Positions 37,377 to 46,859 are shown, numbered from the stretch's first letter. The stretch is DNA of 64,000 nt from RHKX01 sp046330285 (GCA_046330285.1 JAXLSX010000005.1:151333-215332); one strand, 5' to 3'. Translations and numbers: made by a program. Notes: generated by a model not told the origin, from the sequence alone.

Positions 37377-38921
37377 ATGGATGTGCCGGGCAAGGGAATG
37401 GATTTGGACGTCCGGGTCACGAGAGGGCCCTACCGAGCTGGTCGGGGAGGCCCCGGAGGGGGCGCGTCTTCGACATCCGGGGTTACCGAGGGCGAGCTGA
37501 ACGCAACCCTCGAAATGACGCCCCCTCATCGATCCGACAACCCCGGCAACGGCCCCGCCAAGGGCGAGGACTGGTCCGACCGTTGCGGGCGCCTCTTCAC
37601 CGAGATGCGCCGTCCGGCGAGGGCGATGGTTGCGCGGGCCTATGGGCGCTCTCTCTCCGACGACGAGATCGAGGACGTATACGCCGCGGCCTGGGCGGCA
37701 ACGCTCTCGGCCCTTCGCGATCGCGGAAGCCGCATGGAGGAGGGTGAGCTCCGCGCCTACATCCTCACGGCGGTCGCCAGCCATGCGAGCAAGGAGATGC
37801 GCCGCCGCTCCCGGAAGCCCGTCCATCCGCTCGAATCAGACCGGGAGCAGGTCGTCAGCGACGGACATTCACCGCTTCCCGACGAGATTGCGATCGGCAG
37901 CGAGACCCGGGGCGTCGCGCGTGATCTGCTCACCAGCCTGCCGGTCCGCCGGCGGGCGGTGATGCTGCTGCGATACGGATGGGGCTTGAGTCCGCGCGAG
38001 GTCTGCGCCCTGGTTCCTGGCCTGTCGCCGCGCGCCTACCGAAAGGAGATCACCCGGGGCGTCGAGGACCTGATCAAGGGCCTCGGCAAAGTCGAGTCCG
38101 GCCAGTGGTGCGCGGAGCGAGAGGACCTGATTCGCGATCTCATCGCCGGAACGGCGGGCGAATCCGAGCGCCGGCAGGCGTTCAGCCATCTCGAGCATTG
38201 CCGCGCTTGCTCCGACCTCGCGGCCTCGATCTCGCGCCATCTTCAGGAGATGGGAAGCCTCGTCGCCTTCGCCGCCGTCTCGGGGTGCATCGGCGGCTCG
38301 GGCATCACGATCGCGCAACGGCTCGCCGAGGCGATTGCCGGCATCCGTTCGACCGCGAGCGCGGCGATCGAGCGGACCGAGTCCACGGCGACCTCGCTGA
38401 TGGCCACCGGTGGGGCCAAGGGCACCGGCGCGGCCGGCGCCGGCGTCGTCGCAAAGCTCGCCGGGGCAGGCGGTGCCGCCAAGGCCACGATGGCGTGTCT
38501 CGGTGCCGGTGCGGCGGCCACCGCCTGTGTTGCCGCCGGGGTCGTGCCCGGCGTGGCGCTGCCCGACATCAACCCGAAGGAGGACCGCCATCTCGCGGGC
38601 CCCGCGATCGAGCGCAGCGGGGACGGCCGGCCCGACGCGAGACCGGCGATCGCGAGCGTCATCGGCGTCGCCCAAGCTGTGCACCGGGGGGATCCGACCG
38701 CGACCGAGCCGGTCACCGAAGAGCCCGCCGAGCAGGGGAACTCCTCCGCCGCACCGATCGAGCCGGCCCCGGTCGAGCCCGAGGCCACGCCCGCACCGGT
38801 CCAGGAGTTCGACCCGGTGGCGGCGACTGCGCCGCAGGCAGCGGCACCGGAGGGCGGAACGCCGGGAACCGGCGGGTCTGGGTCGAGCGGATCGGTTGCC
38901 CAGGATGAGTTCGGACCATGA
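37377..38921 (+). CDS. ECF-like sigma factor fused to ZAS anti-sigma domain, membrane anchor and Pro-rich tail
   Basis: A 514-aa protein from ATG 37377, preceded by AGGGGGAG; GTG 37302 and ATG 37515 are alternatives. Residues 66-145 resemble sigma region 2 (ARAMVARAYGRSLSDDEIED, AYILTAVASHASKEMRRRSR). Residues 185-235 resemble region 4 (PVRRRAVMLLRYGWGLSPRE). A zinc anti-sigma motif follows: C245, then H271-x3-C275-x2-C278 (HLEHCRAC). An Ala-rich hydrophobic segment at about 365-395 could span the membrane, and a 115-residue Pro/Glu/Ala tail would be external. The whole reads as a self-inhibited, membrane-tethered sigma factor. It is followed by genes for an Ig-like exoprotein and a subtilase-like protein, its likely outputs. 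Confidence 0.75.
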   Translation: MDVPGKGMDLDVRVTRGPYRAGRGGPGGGASSTSGVTEGELNATLEMTPPHRSDNPGNGPAKGEDWSDRCGRLFTEMRRPARAMVARAYGRSLSDDEIEDVYAAAWAATLSALRDRGSRMEEGELRAYILTAVASHASKEMRRRSRKPVHPLESDREQVVSDGHSPLPDEIAIGSETRGVARDLLTSLPVRRRAVMLLRYGWGLSPREVCALVPGLSPRAYRKEITRGVEDLIKGLGKVESGQWCAEREDLIRDLIAGTAGESERRQAFSHLEHCRACSDLAASISRHLQEMGSLVAFAAVSGCIGGSGITIAQRLAEAIAGIRSTASAAIERTESTATSLMATGGAKGTGAAGAGVVAKLAGAGGAAKATMACLGAGAAATACVAAGVVPGVALPDINPKEDRHLAGPAIERSGDGRPDARPAIASVIGVAQAVHRGDPTATEPVTEEPAEQGNSSAAPIEPAPVEPEATPAPVQEFDPVAATAPQAAAPEGGTPGTGGSGSSGSVAQDEFGP

Positions 38922-38962
38922 GCGAGTGCGGCCCCCGGGGTCGCAACGAAGGGAGAGACGAG

Positions 38963-41815
38963 ATGACGAGATCGATGCTGATCCACCTGCACGTGGTGCT
39001 GCGACTGATCGGGCCCTGCCTCGTGGTCCTCGTGGCTTTCCTCGGAGCATGGCCAGGCCTTGCGAGCGCCGGCGGCTTCTATCGGGTTGCCGAATGTTCG
39101 CCCGGACATACGGCAACGCCGAACGCCACCGTGGAGGGCACCACCGCGGCCTACTCGGCCTCGACGAGCTGTGCGGGCGGCAATTGGCTCCAGGTTCAGT
39201 CGGGGGCGGAGTCGCATCCCGGCGAGGCCAAGCAGTGGATCTACACGGCGCCGCCCGGAACACAGATCAAGCAGTTCTCGGCCGCATACAACCTCGTGGG
39301 CGACGCCGTGCCGGATGGAAACCGCTCCTATCTGTTCATCCGTCGTGCCGGTCAGCCACAGCAGGAGTACCTCTCAGTCGTCGGCATGGGATCGACGGCG
39401 GGCACTTACGACTCGTCGATTCAGGATCCAGGGCCGCTCGCCGCGATGGGCGTCGGCGTTTACTGCAGCAAGGGAACCGGGACCTGCTCGTACGCTCCCG
39501 GCCAGTTCGCTCGGCTGTCCACGGCGAGCTTTCTGATGGAGGACACGGTGGCGCCGGGTGTGCCGGTCGTAGCCGGACGCGCCGCTGACGGGGAGTGGGT
39601 CGGTGGGGTCGCGCAAATCGCGGTCGGCGAGACCGACATCGGCGCCGGAATCGACCACACGACGGTCGCGGTCGACGGCCAGCAGGTCATCAACGATGTG
39701 ATCTGCGAGCCCGGCCAGGACGCGAACGGCTACGTCGGATCGATGACTCCCTGCGATCCGATCGAGCTGAGGTATCTCGACGTCGACACCACGGGTCCGA
39801 AGTTCCACGAGGGCCCGAACAACCAGGTCCGGGTCTGCACTCACGAGTACGGGTTCGGCGCCGCCGCGACTTGCACCGTCAAAGCGCTGCGGGTCGACAA
39901 CGTCGCACCGGCGGCACCGCTCGGCCTCTCGGTGGCGGGCGGGTCCGGGTGGCACCGGGACAACGACTTCAAGATCACCTGGAACAACCCGGCTCAGGCG
40001 CATGCTCCTATCGCTGCTGCGACCGTCGTGCTCGAGGGACCCGGGGGTCAGATCTCGACCACGACGAAATCGGCGCCGGGCATCGAATCCATCGAGGGTC
40101 TGACGGTCCCGGCCGTGGGCGCCTACACGGCCAGCGTCTATCTGCGAGATGCGGCTGGGAACGAATCGTCGGCGGCGGACGCCGAGACCGTTCTTAAGTT
40201 CGATGACACGCGGCCGCCCACTTCTCGGCCGGGAAAGGCGAACGGGTGGCTTTCTCGCACCGAAGTCGCAGGTGGCTATCGCCAGACCTGGCAGCGGGCA
40301 AGGGAGACTGAACTCCCGCCTTCCGGAGTTGGTGGCTATTCGGTAGCCGTGACTTCCGACGCCAACTTCGATCCATGCGCAGAAAGTGCAGCCGCTTCGG
40401 GTTGTGAATTGACCGAAACAGGCATCGACAACAACAGTCGAACCTTGTGGCCTGGCGATCTCGTCGAAGGAAGCAACTGGGTCCATGTCGTTCCAGTCTC
40501 TGGCTCGGGCATGCGCGCCGCGGAGGTCGGCCGAACCGAGTTGAAGGTCGATCTGACCGATCCCGCGTCCCGCTTGTCGGGTGTGGACGGAGGGTGGGTC
40601 AACCACAGCGTCGACCTTCGCGTCGAGGCCGAGGATGCCCTCAGCGGAATGAGGGACACCGACGACTTCCCCGATGACGATCCCCCGCGGACGGTGCTCG
40701 CCATCGATGGCGACGAGATCGAGGAGTTCGACGCCGATGTCGAGGGCTCGGTCGAGGGCGACGGAGCCCACCGGGTGGAGTTCTGGGCCCGCGACCTGGC
40801 CGGGAATGAGAACGACGGCGTGGGGCCGAACGCGGAGCGCGGTTCGGCCATAGTGAGGATCGACACTGCGGCGCCGACGCTCGCCTTCGAGAGCTCGCAG
40901 GACCGCAACGATCCCGACCGCGTCGAAGCGCCGGTGGCGGACGGCCTCAGCGGCGTGGCCGGCGGCGAGATCGCGTTTCGGGAGCGAGGATCGAACGAGT
41001 GGCGGCCGCTGCCGACCGCGCTCCGGTCCGATCGGTTGGTGGCTCGTGCCGATTCGACGGAGATGCGCGACGGGGTGACCTATGAGTTCCGCGCCACCGC
41101 GACCGACCGAGCGGGGAACTCGGCTGTTACGACGAAGCGTCGCGACGGCGCCGACATGACCCAGACGGGACCGTTCAGGCGCGCGTCGAAGATCGTCGAC
41201 CTGGCGATCAACGGCCGGGCGAGCGCCCGCGTGGCCTATGGACGAAAGGCTCGCGCCACGGGCCGCCTGCTCGACGGGGACGGAACCGGGATCGGCGGCG
41301 TCAGCCTCGAGGTGATCGAAACCTATGCCGGCGGTTCGAAGCGGTCGACGAATTCGATCGCGGTCAGGACCGCAGCCGACGGCCGCTTCTCTGCCTCCCT
41401 GCCGAAGGGCCCCTCGCGGACGGTGAAAGTTCGGTTTGCCGGGAACGCTGGGAGCCTCGGAACTACGTCGGCGACGGCGTCGCTCCGGAGCAAGGGCGCC
41501 GTGACTCTACGAGCGCCCAGGCGGGTCCGAGCGGGCGGCCGGGCGGTCTTTCGGGGGAAGGTCAAGGGAGGCGGCGCCGATTTCGGGAAGGGCGGGAAGT
41601 CGCTGGAGATCCAGGTCCGGATCGGGCGCAGATGGAAGACGGTGGGCCGCTCGATCCACACCGATGCTCGCGGCCGGTTCAGGCTTCGCTACCGGTTCGT
41701 CGCCGATTACAGAAGGCCGGTCCGCTACCGGTTCCGGGCCGCTGTTCTCCGCGAGCGCGGCTGGCCGTACCTGCCCGCCCATTCCCGGATTCGAGCGCTG
41801 ACGGTGGTTCCCTGA
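38963..41815 (+). CDS. Large secreted Ig-like/adhesin-type protein
   Basis: A 950-aa exported protein. ATG 38963 follows GAAGGGAG at 7 bases; an ATG at 38918 overlapping the sigma stop adds 15 residues. The signal peptide ends near GLASAG. Repeated beta-sandwich modules are marked by linker phrases such as RVDNVAPAAPLGLSV, FDDTRPPTSRPG and VDLTDPASRLSG, with LRDAAGNESS and RDLAGNENDG (bacterial Ig-like 'D-AGN' motifs). C-terminal domains resemble carboxypeptidase-regulatory/Ig folds (RTAADGRFSASLPKGPSRTV) and end in a conserved-looking basic region (RRPVRYRFRAAVLRERGWPY). It is probably a surface or matrix protein regulated by the preceding sigma gene. No LPXTG or transmembrane anchor seen. 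Confidence 0.75.
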   Translation: MTRSMLIHLHVVLRLIGPCLVVLVAFLGAWPGLASAGGFYRVAECSPGHTATPNATVEGTTAAYSASTSCAGGNWLQVQSGAESHPGEAKQWIYTAPPGTQIKQFSAAYNLVGDAVPDGNRSYLFIRRAGQPQQEYLSVVGMGSTAGTYDSSIQDPGPLAAMGVGVYCSKGTGTCSYAPGQFARLSTASFLMEDTVAPGVPVVAGRAADGEWVGGVAQIAVGETDIGAGIDHTTVAVDGQQVINDVICEPGQDANGYVGSMTPCDPIELRYLDVDTTGPKFHEGPNNQVRVCTHEYGFGAAATCTVKALRVDNVAPAAPLGLSVAGGSGWHRDNDFKITWNNPAQAHAPIAAATVVLEGPGGQISTTTKSAPGIESIEGLTVPAVGAYTASVYLRDAAGNESSAADAETVLKFDDTRPPTSRPGKANGWLSRTEVAGGYRQTWQRARETELPPSGVGGYSVAVTSDANFDPCAESAAASGCELTETGIDNNSRTLWPGDLVEGSNWVHVVPVSGSGMRAAEVGRTELKVDLTDPASRLSGVDGGWVNHSVDLRVEAEDALSGMRDTDDFPDDDPPRTVLAIDGDEIEEFDADVEGSVEGDGAHRVEFWARDLAGNENDGVGPNAERGSAIVRIDTAAPTLAFESSQDRNDPDRVEAPVADGLSGVAGGEIAFRERGSNEWRPLPTALRSDRLVARADSTEMRDGVTYEFRATATDRAGNSAVTTKRRDGADMTQTGPFRRASKIVDLAINGRASARVAYGRKARATGRLLDGDGTGIGGVSLEVIETYAGGSKRSTNSIAVRTAADGRFSASLPKGPSRTVKVRFAGNAGSLGTTSATASLRSKGAVTLRAPRRVRAGGRAVFRGKVKGGGADFGKGGKSLEIQVRIGRRWKTVGRSIHTDARGRFRLRYRFVADYRRPVRYRFRAAVLRERGWPYLPAHSRIRALTVVP

Positions 41816-41888
41816 CAGCCTCCACCAACCGCTGGATCGGAGTGGGGATCCCGACTACCCTTTCCTTCACCGTCAGCGGAGGAGCAGG

Positions 41889-44678
41889 GTGAGCGAATCG
41901 AACGGATACGGGTTCGCGTCGAGGGGAACCACGGTGCGCGCCGGCCTGGCTCTTGCGACCGCCGTCGCGGCGATGGCTCTGCCGGGTTCCGCCGAAGCGG
42001 CCGCAGCCGACCTCGAGCGGGCGTACGTGGATCGGGTTGCCGGCGTGGCTCCGTCGCTCCGGCGGGACACGGGAACGGTTCGCGTCCGCGTCACCGCCGC
42101 TCGACAGCCGCTTCTTCGTGCGGCGATCGGCGGGTCCGCCGAACGTCTCCTGCAACCTCGATCCTCTCGAGTCGGCTCGGCTCTCGAAATCGACGATCGC
42201 GAGCGGCGATCGGCCCGGCGTGCCGAGCGCTCGTACGAGGCGGGTCTGAGCGAACTCTCGCGCGCCGCGGACTCGGGCCTGCGCCGGCTCCGTTCGCTTG
42301 CGGCGCTCGTGCGAGCCCGTGGGGGGCGAATCGAGCAGTTCGACCTTGCATCCGGGTCGGTGATCGCCCGCATCGACTCGACCGAGATCGAACGCCTCTC
42401 CGGCTTCGCCGCGGTCGCGGCCGTCGACCCGGCGCCACGGCAGCGACGCCTCTCCGGGATCGGCACCGGTGCCGTCGGTGCGCCGGCATGGTGGGCTGCG
42501 GGGTTCACCGGCGGCACCGGTGCCTCCGACACGGTGCCCGCCGATGCAGCCGTCGAGAGCGAGGCGGCCGACCCGACGCATCCTGCGTTTTCAGGCGCCA
42601 CCATCGACAACGATCCGACGCAGGCGGTGTCCGACCATGGCACTCACACGGGCGGGGTGATCGCATCCGGCGACAGCACGTACCCGGGCGTCGCGCCGGG
42701 GATCGATCGTTTGATCGGTTCGAGCAACGAGACGTACGCGATGGGGCTCCCGCCGGGCTCCGGTGCTACCGATCCGGCGGAGACCCTCAACATCAGCTTC
42801 GGGTCGAAGGCGACCACCGATGACACCGACAACGCTGCTGATGTTCTAACGGCCGTCTTTGGAATCGGCCAAGCATTCGGCGCCGGCAACGAGAACATCG
42901 ACGGATCGCCGACCGTCGGCAATATCGGCAGGAACGTACTGACCGTGGGGGGTTTCAACGACGTCGGCACGGTGACGTCGACGGACGACGTGGTGCTGGG
43001 GATCAGCTCCCGCGGGCCGACGCCGGGCGGGAGGAAGAAGCCGGACCTGACCGCGCCCGCCGGTGCGGTGATCGCGCCGTCGTCCGCATGGAATTCGCCG
43101 CCCTCGAACCCCGACTTCACGGCGATGACCGGGACGTCGTTCGCGGCGCCTCACGTCGCCGGGGCGATGACCCTGCTCGAGGGGGCGGGCATCGCCGATG
43201 CCAAGGCCCAGCGCGCGATCCTCATCAACAGCGCCCGCGACTGGAACGGAGCCGCCACAGGGCTTGCCGGCTGGGCGCCCCCGCAGATCGGGTGGCGGCC
43301 GGAGGTGGGATGGGGGGAGCTCGATCTCGCGACGGCGCTGGCGCATCGGTCCGACTACCAGCTCGGTGCGGTTCCGGCCGGTGAGGCCACCTATTACTCC
43401 GCGACGGCTCCCGGCGGTGGCAAGGCGACACTGGCCTACGAGCTGCGTGGATATTTCGTCGGCTTCCCCAACCCCGGCACGCAGACGTTCGCCTACACGC
43501 AGTCGAACCTCGACCTGCACCAGTACCTCGCCGACGGGACCGAGGTCATGCCGCCCGCGGCACCACCCCACGGCGGCGGCCCGGATGCCATCGACCCGAA
43601 CGACACCGTCGAGCAGGTTCGAGCTCCGGTCGGTCCATCGCAGCCGGTCATCTACAAGGTCGAGGCCGCATCGACCGTGGAGGGCGCCTCGGCAGAGCCG
43701 TTCGCGCTGGCCGCGGCCGGGCCACTGGACCATCTCCAGGCCGCTGTCGTGAGGCCGACCGACCTCGAGACGGCTCCGTCCGGTCCGGTTCCGTGCGGGG
43801 CCGAGATAACGGTCTCCGCCGCGTTCGCGAACGACTCCGAAGACCTCACGGCGGCCGGGGCGACGGGAGCGATAGACCTCCCCCCGGGCCTCAGTCTGGT
43901 CGCGGGCGATACCGCGCAAGATGTATCCGACGGCGAACTGGATCCCGGAGAGACCTCGGAGCAGCATTCGTGGACCGTCGAGGCGACGTCCGACGGGACC
44001 AAGCAGATGACGATCGCCGGGACCGGCGGCGCCCTCGGAACCGACTTCACGAGGACGGGGCAGACCGAGGTCGTCGTCGATTGCATCCCGCCGAATACCT
44101 CGATCGATTCCGGACCGAGCGGAACGACGAATGCCCCGGTCCCCGGGTTCACCTTCTCGGGGGCCGCGGGGGCGACGGCATTCGAGTGCTCTGTCGACGA
44201 CGGCCCCTACTCGCAGTGCGGCTCACCTACGAACCTTCCCGGCCTGGGCGAAGGCGAGCACAGGTTCTCCGTGCGGGCGCGCGACGCGGCCGGGAACGTC
44301 GATCCCTCGCCGGCGGGGCGCACCTTCGTGATCGATCGCTCAGTCGCGGGAGCAAGCACCGCCGTCGGGTCGTCCAGGATCGCGAGATCAGGGCGCCGCC
44401 TGGGCTCGCTTCGGGTTGCTTTGGGGGAGGCAGGCGATGTCGCGGTCAGTTCACGCGGCTCCGCTCGTGGGCGACCGATCGAGATCGCCCCGGCGGCTCT
44501 CCGTTTCAGCCGGGCCGGCTCCGCGACGGTGCCACTCCGTGTCGATCGCAGCGACCGTCGGCTCGTCCGGCACACGAAACGAAGGGACGGCAGGATCGTG
44601 ATCCGCGTGATGGCGACTTTCGAGGACGAGCACGGAAACGTGGAGCGAGCGCAGCGGCTGCGGTTCGCAGCACGCTGA
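41889..44678 (+). CDS. Subtilisin-like (S8) exoprotein with apparently lost catalytic Asp
   Basis: A 929-aa protein; GTG 41889 follows GGAGGAG. The signal peptide is MALPGSAEA-type. The 42-180 region looks like an inhibitor propeptide, then an S8 domain: His site DHGTHTGG (H250), NISFGSK, oxyanion region VFGIGQAFGAGNEN, and Ser site GTSFAAPHVAG (S417). The Asp segment, normally V-x-D-T-G before the DPTHPAF stretch, reads AVESEAADPTHPAF (E223, S224, E225), so the triad Asp appears replaced. C-terminal Ig-like domains include CIPPNTSIDSGPSGTT and RARDAAGNVDPSPAGRTFVI. It may be an inactive or altered protease acting as a surface protein. It is third in the sigma-ZAS operon. Confidence 0.8.
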   Translation: MSESNGYGFASRGTTVRAGLALATAVAAMALPGSAEAAAADLERAYVDRVAGVAPSLRRDTGTVRVRVTAARQPLLRAAIGGSAERLLQPRSSRVGSALEIDDRERRSARRAERSYEAGLSELSRAADSGLRRLRSLAALVRARGGRIEQFDLASGSVIARIDSTEIERLSGFAAVAAVDPAPRQRRLSGIGTGAVGAPAWWAAGFTGGTGASDTVPADAAVESEAADPTHPAFSGATIDNDPTQAVSDHGTHTGGVIASGDSTYPGVAPGIDRLIGSSNETYAMGLPPGSGATDPAETLNISFGSKATTDDTDNAADVLTAVFGIGQAFGAGNENIDGSPTVGNIGRNVLTVGGFNDVGTVTSTDDVVLGISSRGPTPGGRKKPDLTAPAGAVIAPSSAWNSPPSNPDFTAMTGTSFAAPHVAGAMTLLEGAGIADAKAQRAILINSARDWNGAATGLAGWAPPQIGWRPEVGWGELDLATALAHRSDYQLGAVPAGEATYYSATAPGGGKATLAYELRGYFVGFPNPGTQTFAYTQSNLDLHQYLADGTEVMPPAAPPHGGGPDAIDPNDTVEQVRAPVGPSQPVIYKVEAASTVEGASAEPFALAAAGPLDHLQAAVVRPTDLETAPSGPVPCGAEITVSAAFANDSEDLTAAGATGAIDLPPGLSLVAGDTAQDVSDGELDPGETSEQHSWTVEATSDGTKQMTIAGTGGALGTDFTRTGQTEVVVDCIPPNTSIDSGPSGTTNAPVPGFTFSGAAGATAFECSVDDGPYSQCGSPTNLPGLGEGEHRFSVRARDAAGNVDPSPAGRTFVIDRSVAGASTAVGSSRIARSGRRLGSLRVALGEAGDVAVSSRGSARGRPIEIAPAALRFSRAGSATVPLRVDRSDRRLVRHTKRRDGRIVIRVMATFEDEHGNVERAQRLRFAAR

Positions 44679-44689
44679 GTGGGCGGCAG

Positions 44690-44736
44690 CACTGATCGGA
44701 TTAAGGGTTGCCCAGCAACCACGATCCCGATCAGTG
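44690..44736. terminator. Nested inverted repeat closing the surface-protein operon
   Basis: Outer arms CACTGATCGG / CCGATCAGTG (10 bp, perfect) enclose inner arms GGTTGC / GCAACC with loop CCA. It starts 12 bases after the subtilase stop. No T-tract; the position suggests a terminator or mRNA-end stabiliser. Confidence 0.55.
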
Positions 44737-44817
44737 TCGCGACGGCAGCCAGCCCCGCACGTTGCAGCCGGGTCGCCGTCCACCGACTCCGCCCGCCCCC
44801 GCTGCGATGATCGCGGC

Positions 44818-45420
44818 ATGAGCAGCGGCTTTCGCGAACGGATGCGCGACGAGCGGGGCCTGATCAGCGCCGGTGCGCTGATCCTGATCGGGATCCTGCT
44901 CTTCCTCGGCTATCTGCTCCTCGCTGCGTTCGAGGGCGACTCGGCGCAGTTCGGGTCGGTGCCGATTCCCGGCAAGGAGCAGGTCGAGTTGCCGAAGGGC
45001 GACGTCGACATCTACTACGCCGAGAAGGTCGATCCCGACGCCGGGGTGCCGCTGATCACGCCCGAGGACCTCCAGTACACGGTGACCGGGGCCGGCGGGC
45101 GGAACATTGAGGTCTCCTCGCGGGGGAACGAGGCGAAGTCGACCGGTGACGGGATGGCGAAGCTGATCGGATCGATCGAGGTGCCCGCGAAGGGCAGCTA
45201 CACCGTTACGACCGAGAGCGCGCAGGCGGCGCAGCGGATCGCGCCGGCGCTGACGTTCGGGCAGGGACCCTTCGCGGCGATCCAGCACCGGGCCAAGGAC
45301 GTGCTCGACTCGCTGAAGGGGCCGCTCGGGATCGCGTTGATCGTGCTGCTGGTGATCCTGTTCCTGCTGCCGCGCTTCCAGGCGGCCCGGCGCCGCGCGT
45401 CCTACAAGGACAAGTACTAG
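44818..45420 (+). CDS. Membrane protein with extracytoplasmic domain, unknown function
   Basis: A 200-aa protein (ATG 44818; the frame is open to 44734 but the upstream part lacks sense). A cytoplasmic stub (GFRERMRDERG) precedes one helix (ISAGALILIGILLFLGYLLL) and a beta-rich external domain of about 120 residues (VDIYYAEKVDPDAGVPLITP, then SIEVPAKGSYTVTTESAQ). A second helix (LGIALIVLLVILFLLP) and a basic tail follow. The architecture is common in actinobacteria, but I recognise no named family. Tail to tail with the amine oxidase gene. Confidence 0.65.
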   Translation: MSSGFRERMRDERGLISAGALILIGILLFLGYLLLAAFEGDSAQFGSVPIPGKEQVELPKGDVDIYYAEKVDPDAGVPLITPEDLQYTVTGAGGRNIEVSSRGNEAKSTGDGMAKLIGSIEVPAKGSYTVTTESAQAAQRIAPALTFGQGPFAAIQHRAKDVLDSLKGPLGIALIVLLVILFLLPRFQAARRRASYKDKY

Positions 45421-45422
45421 CA

Positions 45423-46859
45423 TCAGCCGGCGATCTCGCGGGTGACGCGCATGCCCGAGGCGACGGCGCTGTTCATGTAGCCGTTGATCAGCTCGGTGTG
45501 CTCGCCCGCCCAGTGGATCGGGCCGGTCGGCTTGTGGAGCCCCATCCAGTGCTTGGTGATCTGCCCCGGCGAGTAGGCGGCCCAGCAGCCGCCGGAGTAG
45601 GGCTCGGCCTTCCAAGCGACGCTGTAGTTGTCGCCGGCGACGCGCTCGGTGCCGGGGAAAAGGAGGTTGACGTCCTTCCGCGCCTGATCGGTCCGCGCGG
45701 TCGCGTTGATCGTCGCGGTCCGCTCGCCGCGTCGGCCCGGGGTGTAGGCGATGATGATCCCCGGCCTCTTGCCCTGCTGGTCGGTCGTCTCCCAGGTCGC
45801 GCCGCTCGGCAGATCCGTGGTCGCGCCGCCGCTCCGGCCCTGCTTGAGCCAGACGCGCTCGTCGTACTGGATCAGCGTCTTCGCGACCGAGCAGAGGTCG
45901 ATCTCGGCGATGAAGCTCGCCTCCTTCTTCGGCAGGGCGGGGGAGAAGTCGATCGAGCGCAGGGCGAAGGTCGGTGCCGCGACGACGAGCTTGTCGCCGC
46001 TAACCGTGCCCTCGTCGGTGTCGACCTCGATGCCGCCGTCCCAGCGGACGGCGGTGGCGGGCGAGCTGAGCATCGGCGGGGTGACGAGGCGCTTGGTCAG
46101 CTCGTCGACGAGGGTCGAGTTGCCGTTCTTGATCCGGTAGCGCTCGACGCCGGCTGAGGGCTGGTTCCAGGCGAGGCGCTCGTTGATGGTCACGTAGAGC
46201 AGCGACAGGCGCTCGACCGGAAAGCCGTAGTCAGCCTCGACCCGGTTGGTGAGAAGCCAGCGGGCGCGGCCGCCGATCTTCATCCGGTCGAGTAGGTCGG
46301 CGATCGTGTAGCGGTCCTGGCGGGCGCCGCCGTTGGCGGTTGGGTCGGTGCCCTTCAGCGGCCGGGCGAGGCGGTCGATCGCTTCCCAGAAGCGGGCCAT
46401 CTCGCGCTTGACGGCGGGGGTGGCGAAGTTGTGGCCGACGTAGTTGCGGTCGTGGCGATAGACGGTCGCGAGCCCGCCGCCGCCGTAGGCGCGCTCGAGC
46501 GGCAGATCGAATCGCTTGCAGAGCCGCTGGATCTCCAGCTGCTTGGTGTCGATCGCCTCGGCGCCCGCCTCGCCGTGCTGGTCGTCGGTGAAGTCGCGGA
46601 CGGTGTGGACCCGGCCGCCGAGCCGGTCGCGCGCCTCGACGAGCTGGACGGAGTAGCCCTCGCGCTCGAGGCCGTAGGCGGCGGTGAGGCCGGCGAGCCC
46701 GCCGCCGAGGACGACCACGCGCCCGCGGCTCGAGGCAGCCGCCGCGGTCGCCGTCGTCTGCTCCTCCTCGCTGCAGCCGGCGAGGCCGGGGGCGACGGCT
46801 CCGGCCGCCGCGAGGGCGCCGGCTCCGAACATCTCGCGCCGGTTCAGGCGTCGGCTCAT
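45423..46859 (-). CDS. Tat-exported flavin amine oxidase
   Basis: A 478-aa FAD monoamine-oxidase family enzyme oxidising primary or polyamines to aldehydes, H2O2 and ammonia. The N-terminus MSRRLNRREMFGAGALAAAG is a twin-arginine signal, and APGLAGC is a lipobox, so it may be a Tat-exported lipoprotein. The FAD dinucleotide motif is VVVLGGGLAGLTAAYGLERE and continues with EARDRLGGRVHT. Near the C-terminus, the PIHWAGEHTELINGYMNSAV segment completes the flavin site. FAD would be loaded in the cytoplasm before export, fitting Tat. Divergent from the SDR-RTX pair. Confidence 0.92.
   Translation of the reverse strand: MSRRLNRREMFGAGALAAAGAVAPGLAGCSEEEQTTATAAAASSRGRVVVLGGGLAGLTAAYGLEREGYSVQLVEARDRLGGRVHTVRDFTDDQHGEAGAEAIDTKQLEIQRLCKRFDLPLERAYGGGGLATVYRHDRNYVGHNFATPAVKREMARFWEAIDRLARPLKGTDPTANGGARQDRYTIADLLDRMKIGGRARWLLTNRVEADYGFPVERLSLLYVTINERLAWNQPSAGVERYRIKNGNSTLVDELTKRLVTPPMLSSPATAVRWDGGIEVDTDEGTVSGDKLVVAAPTFALRSIDFSPALPKKEASFIAEIDLCSVAKTLIQYDERVWLKQGRSGGATTDLPSGATWETTDQQGKRPGIIIAYTPGRRGERTATINATARTDQARKDVNLLFPGTERVAGDNYSVAWKAEPYSGGCWAAYSPGQITKHWMGLHKPTGPIHWAGEHTELINGYMNSAVASGMRVTREIAG

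Noticed and set aside
44734..44817. N-terminal extension of the 44818 membrane protein
   Set aside because: Upstream codons overlap the hairpin region and give a disordered stretch before the natural membrane-protein start.
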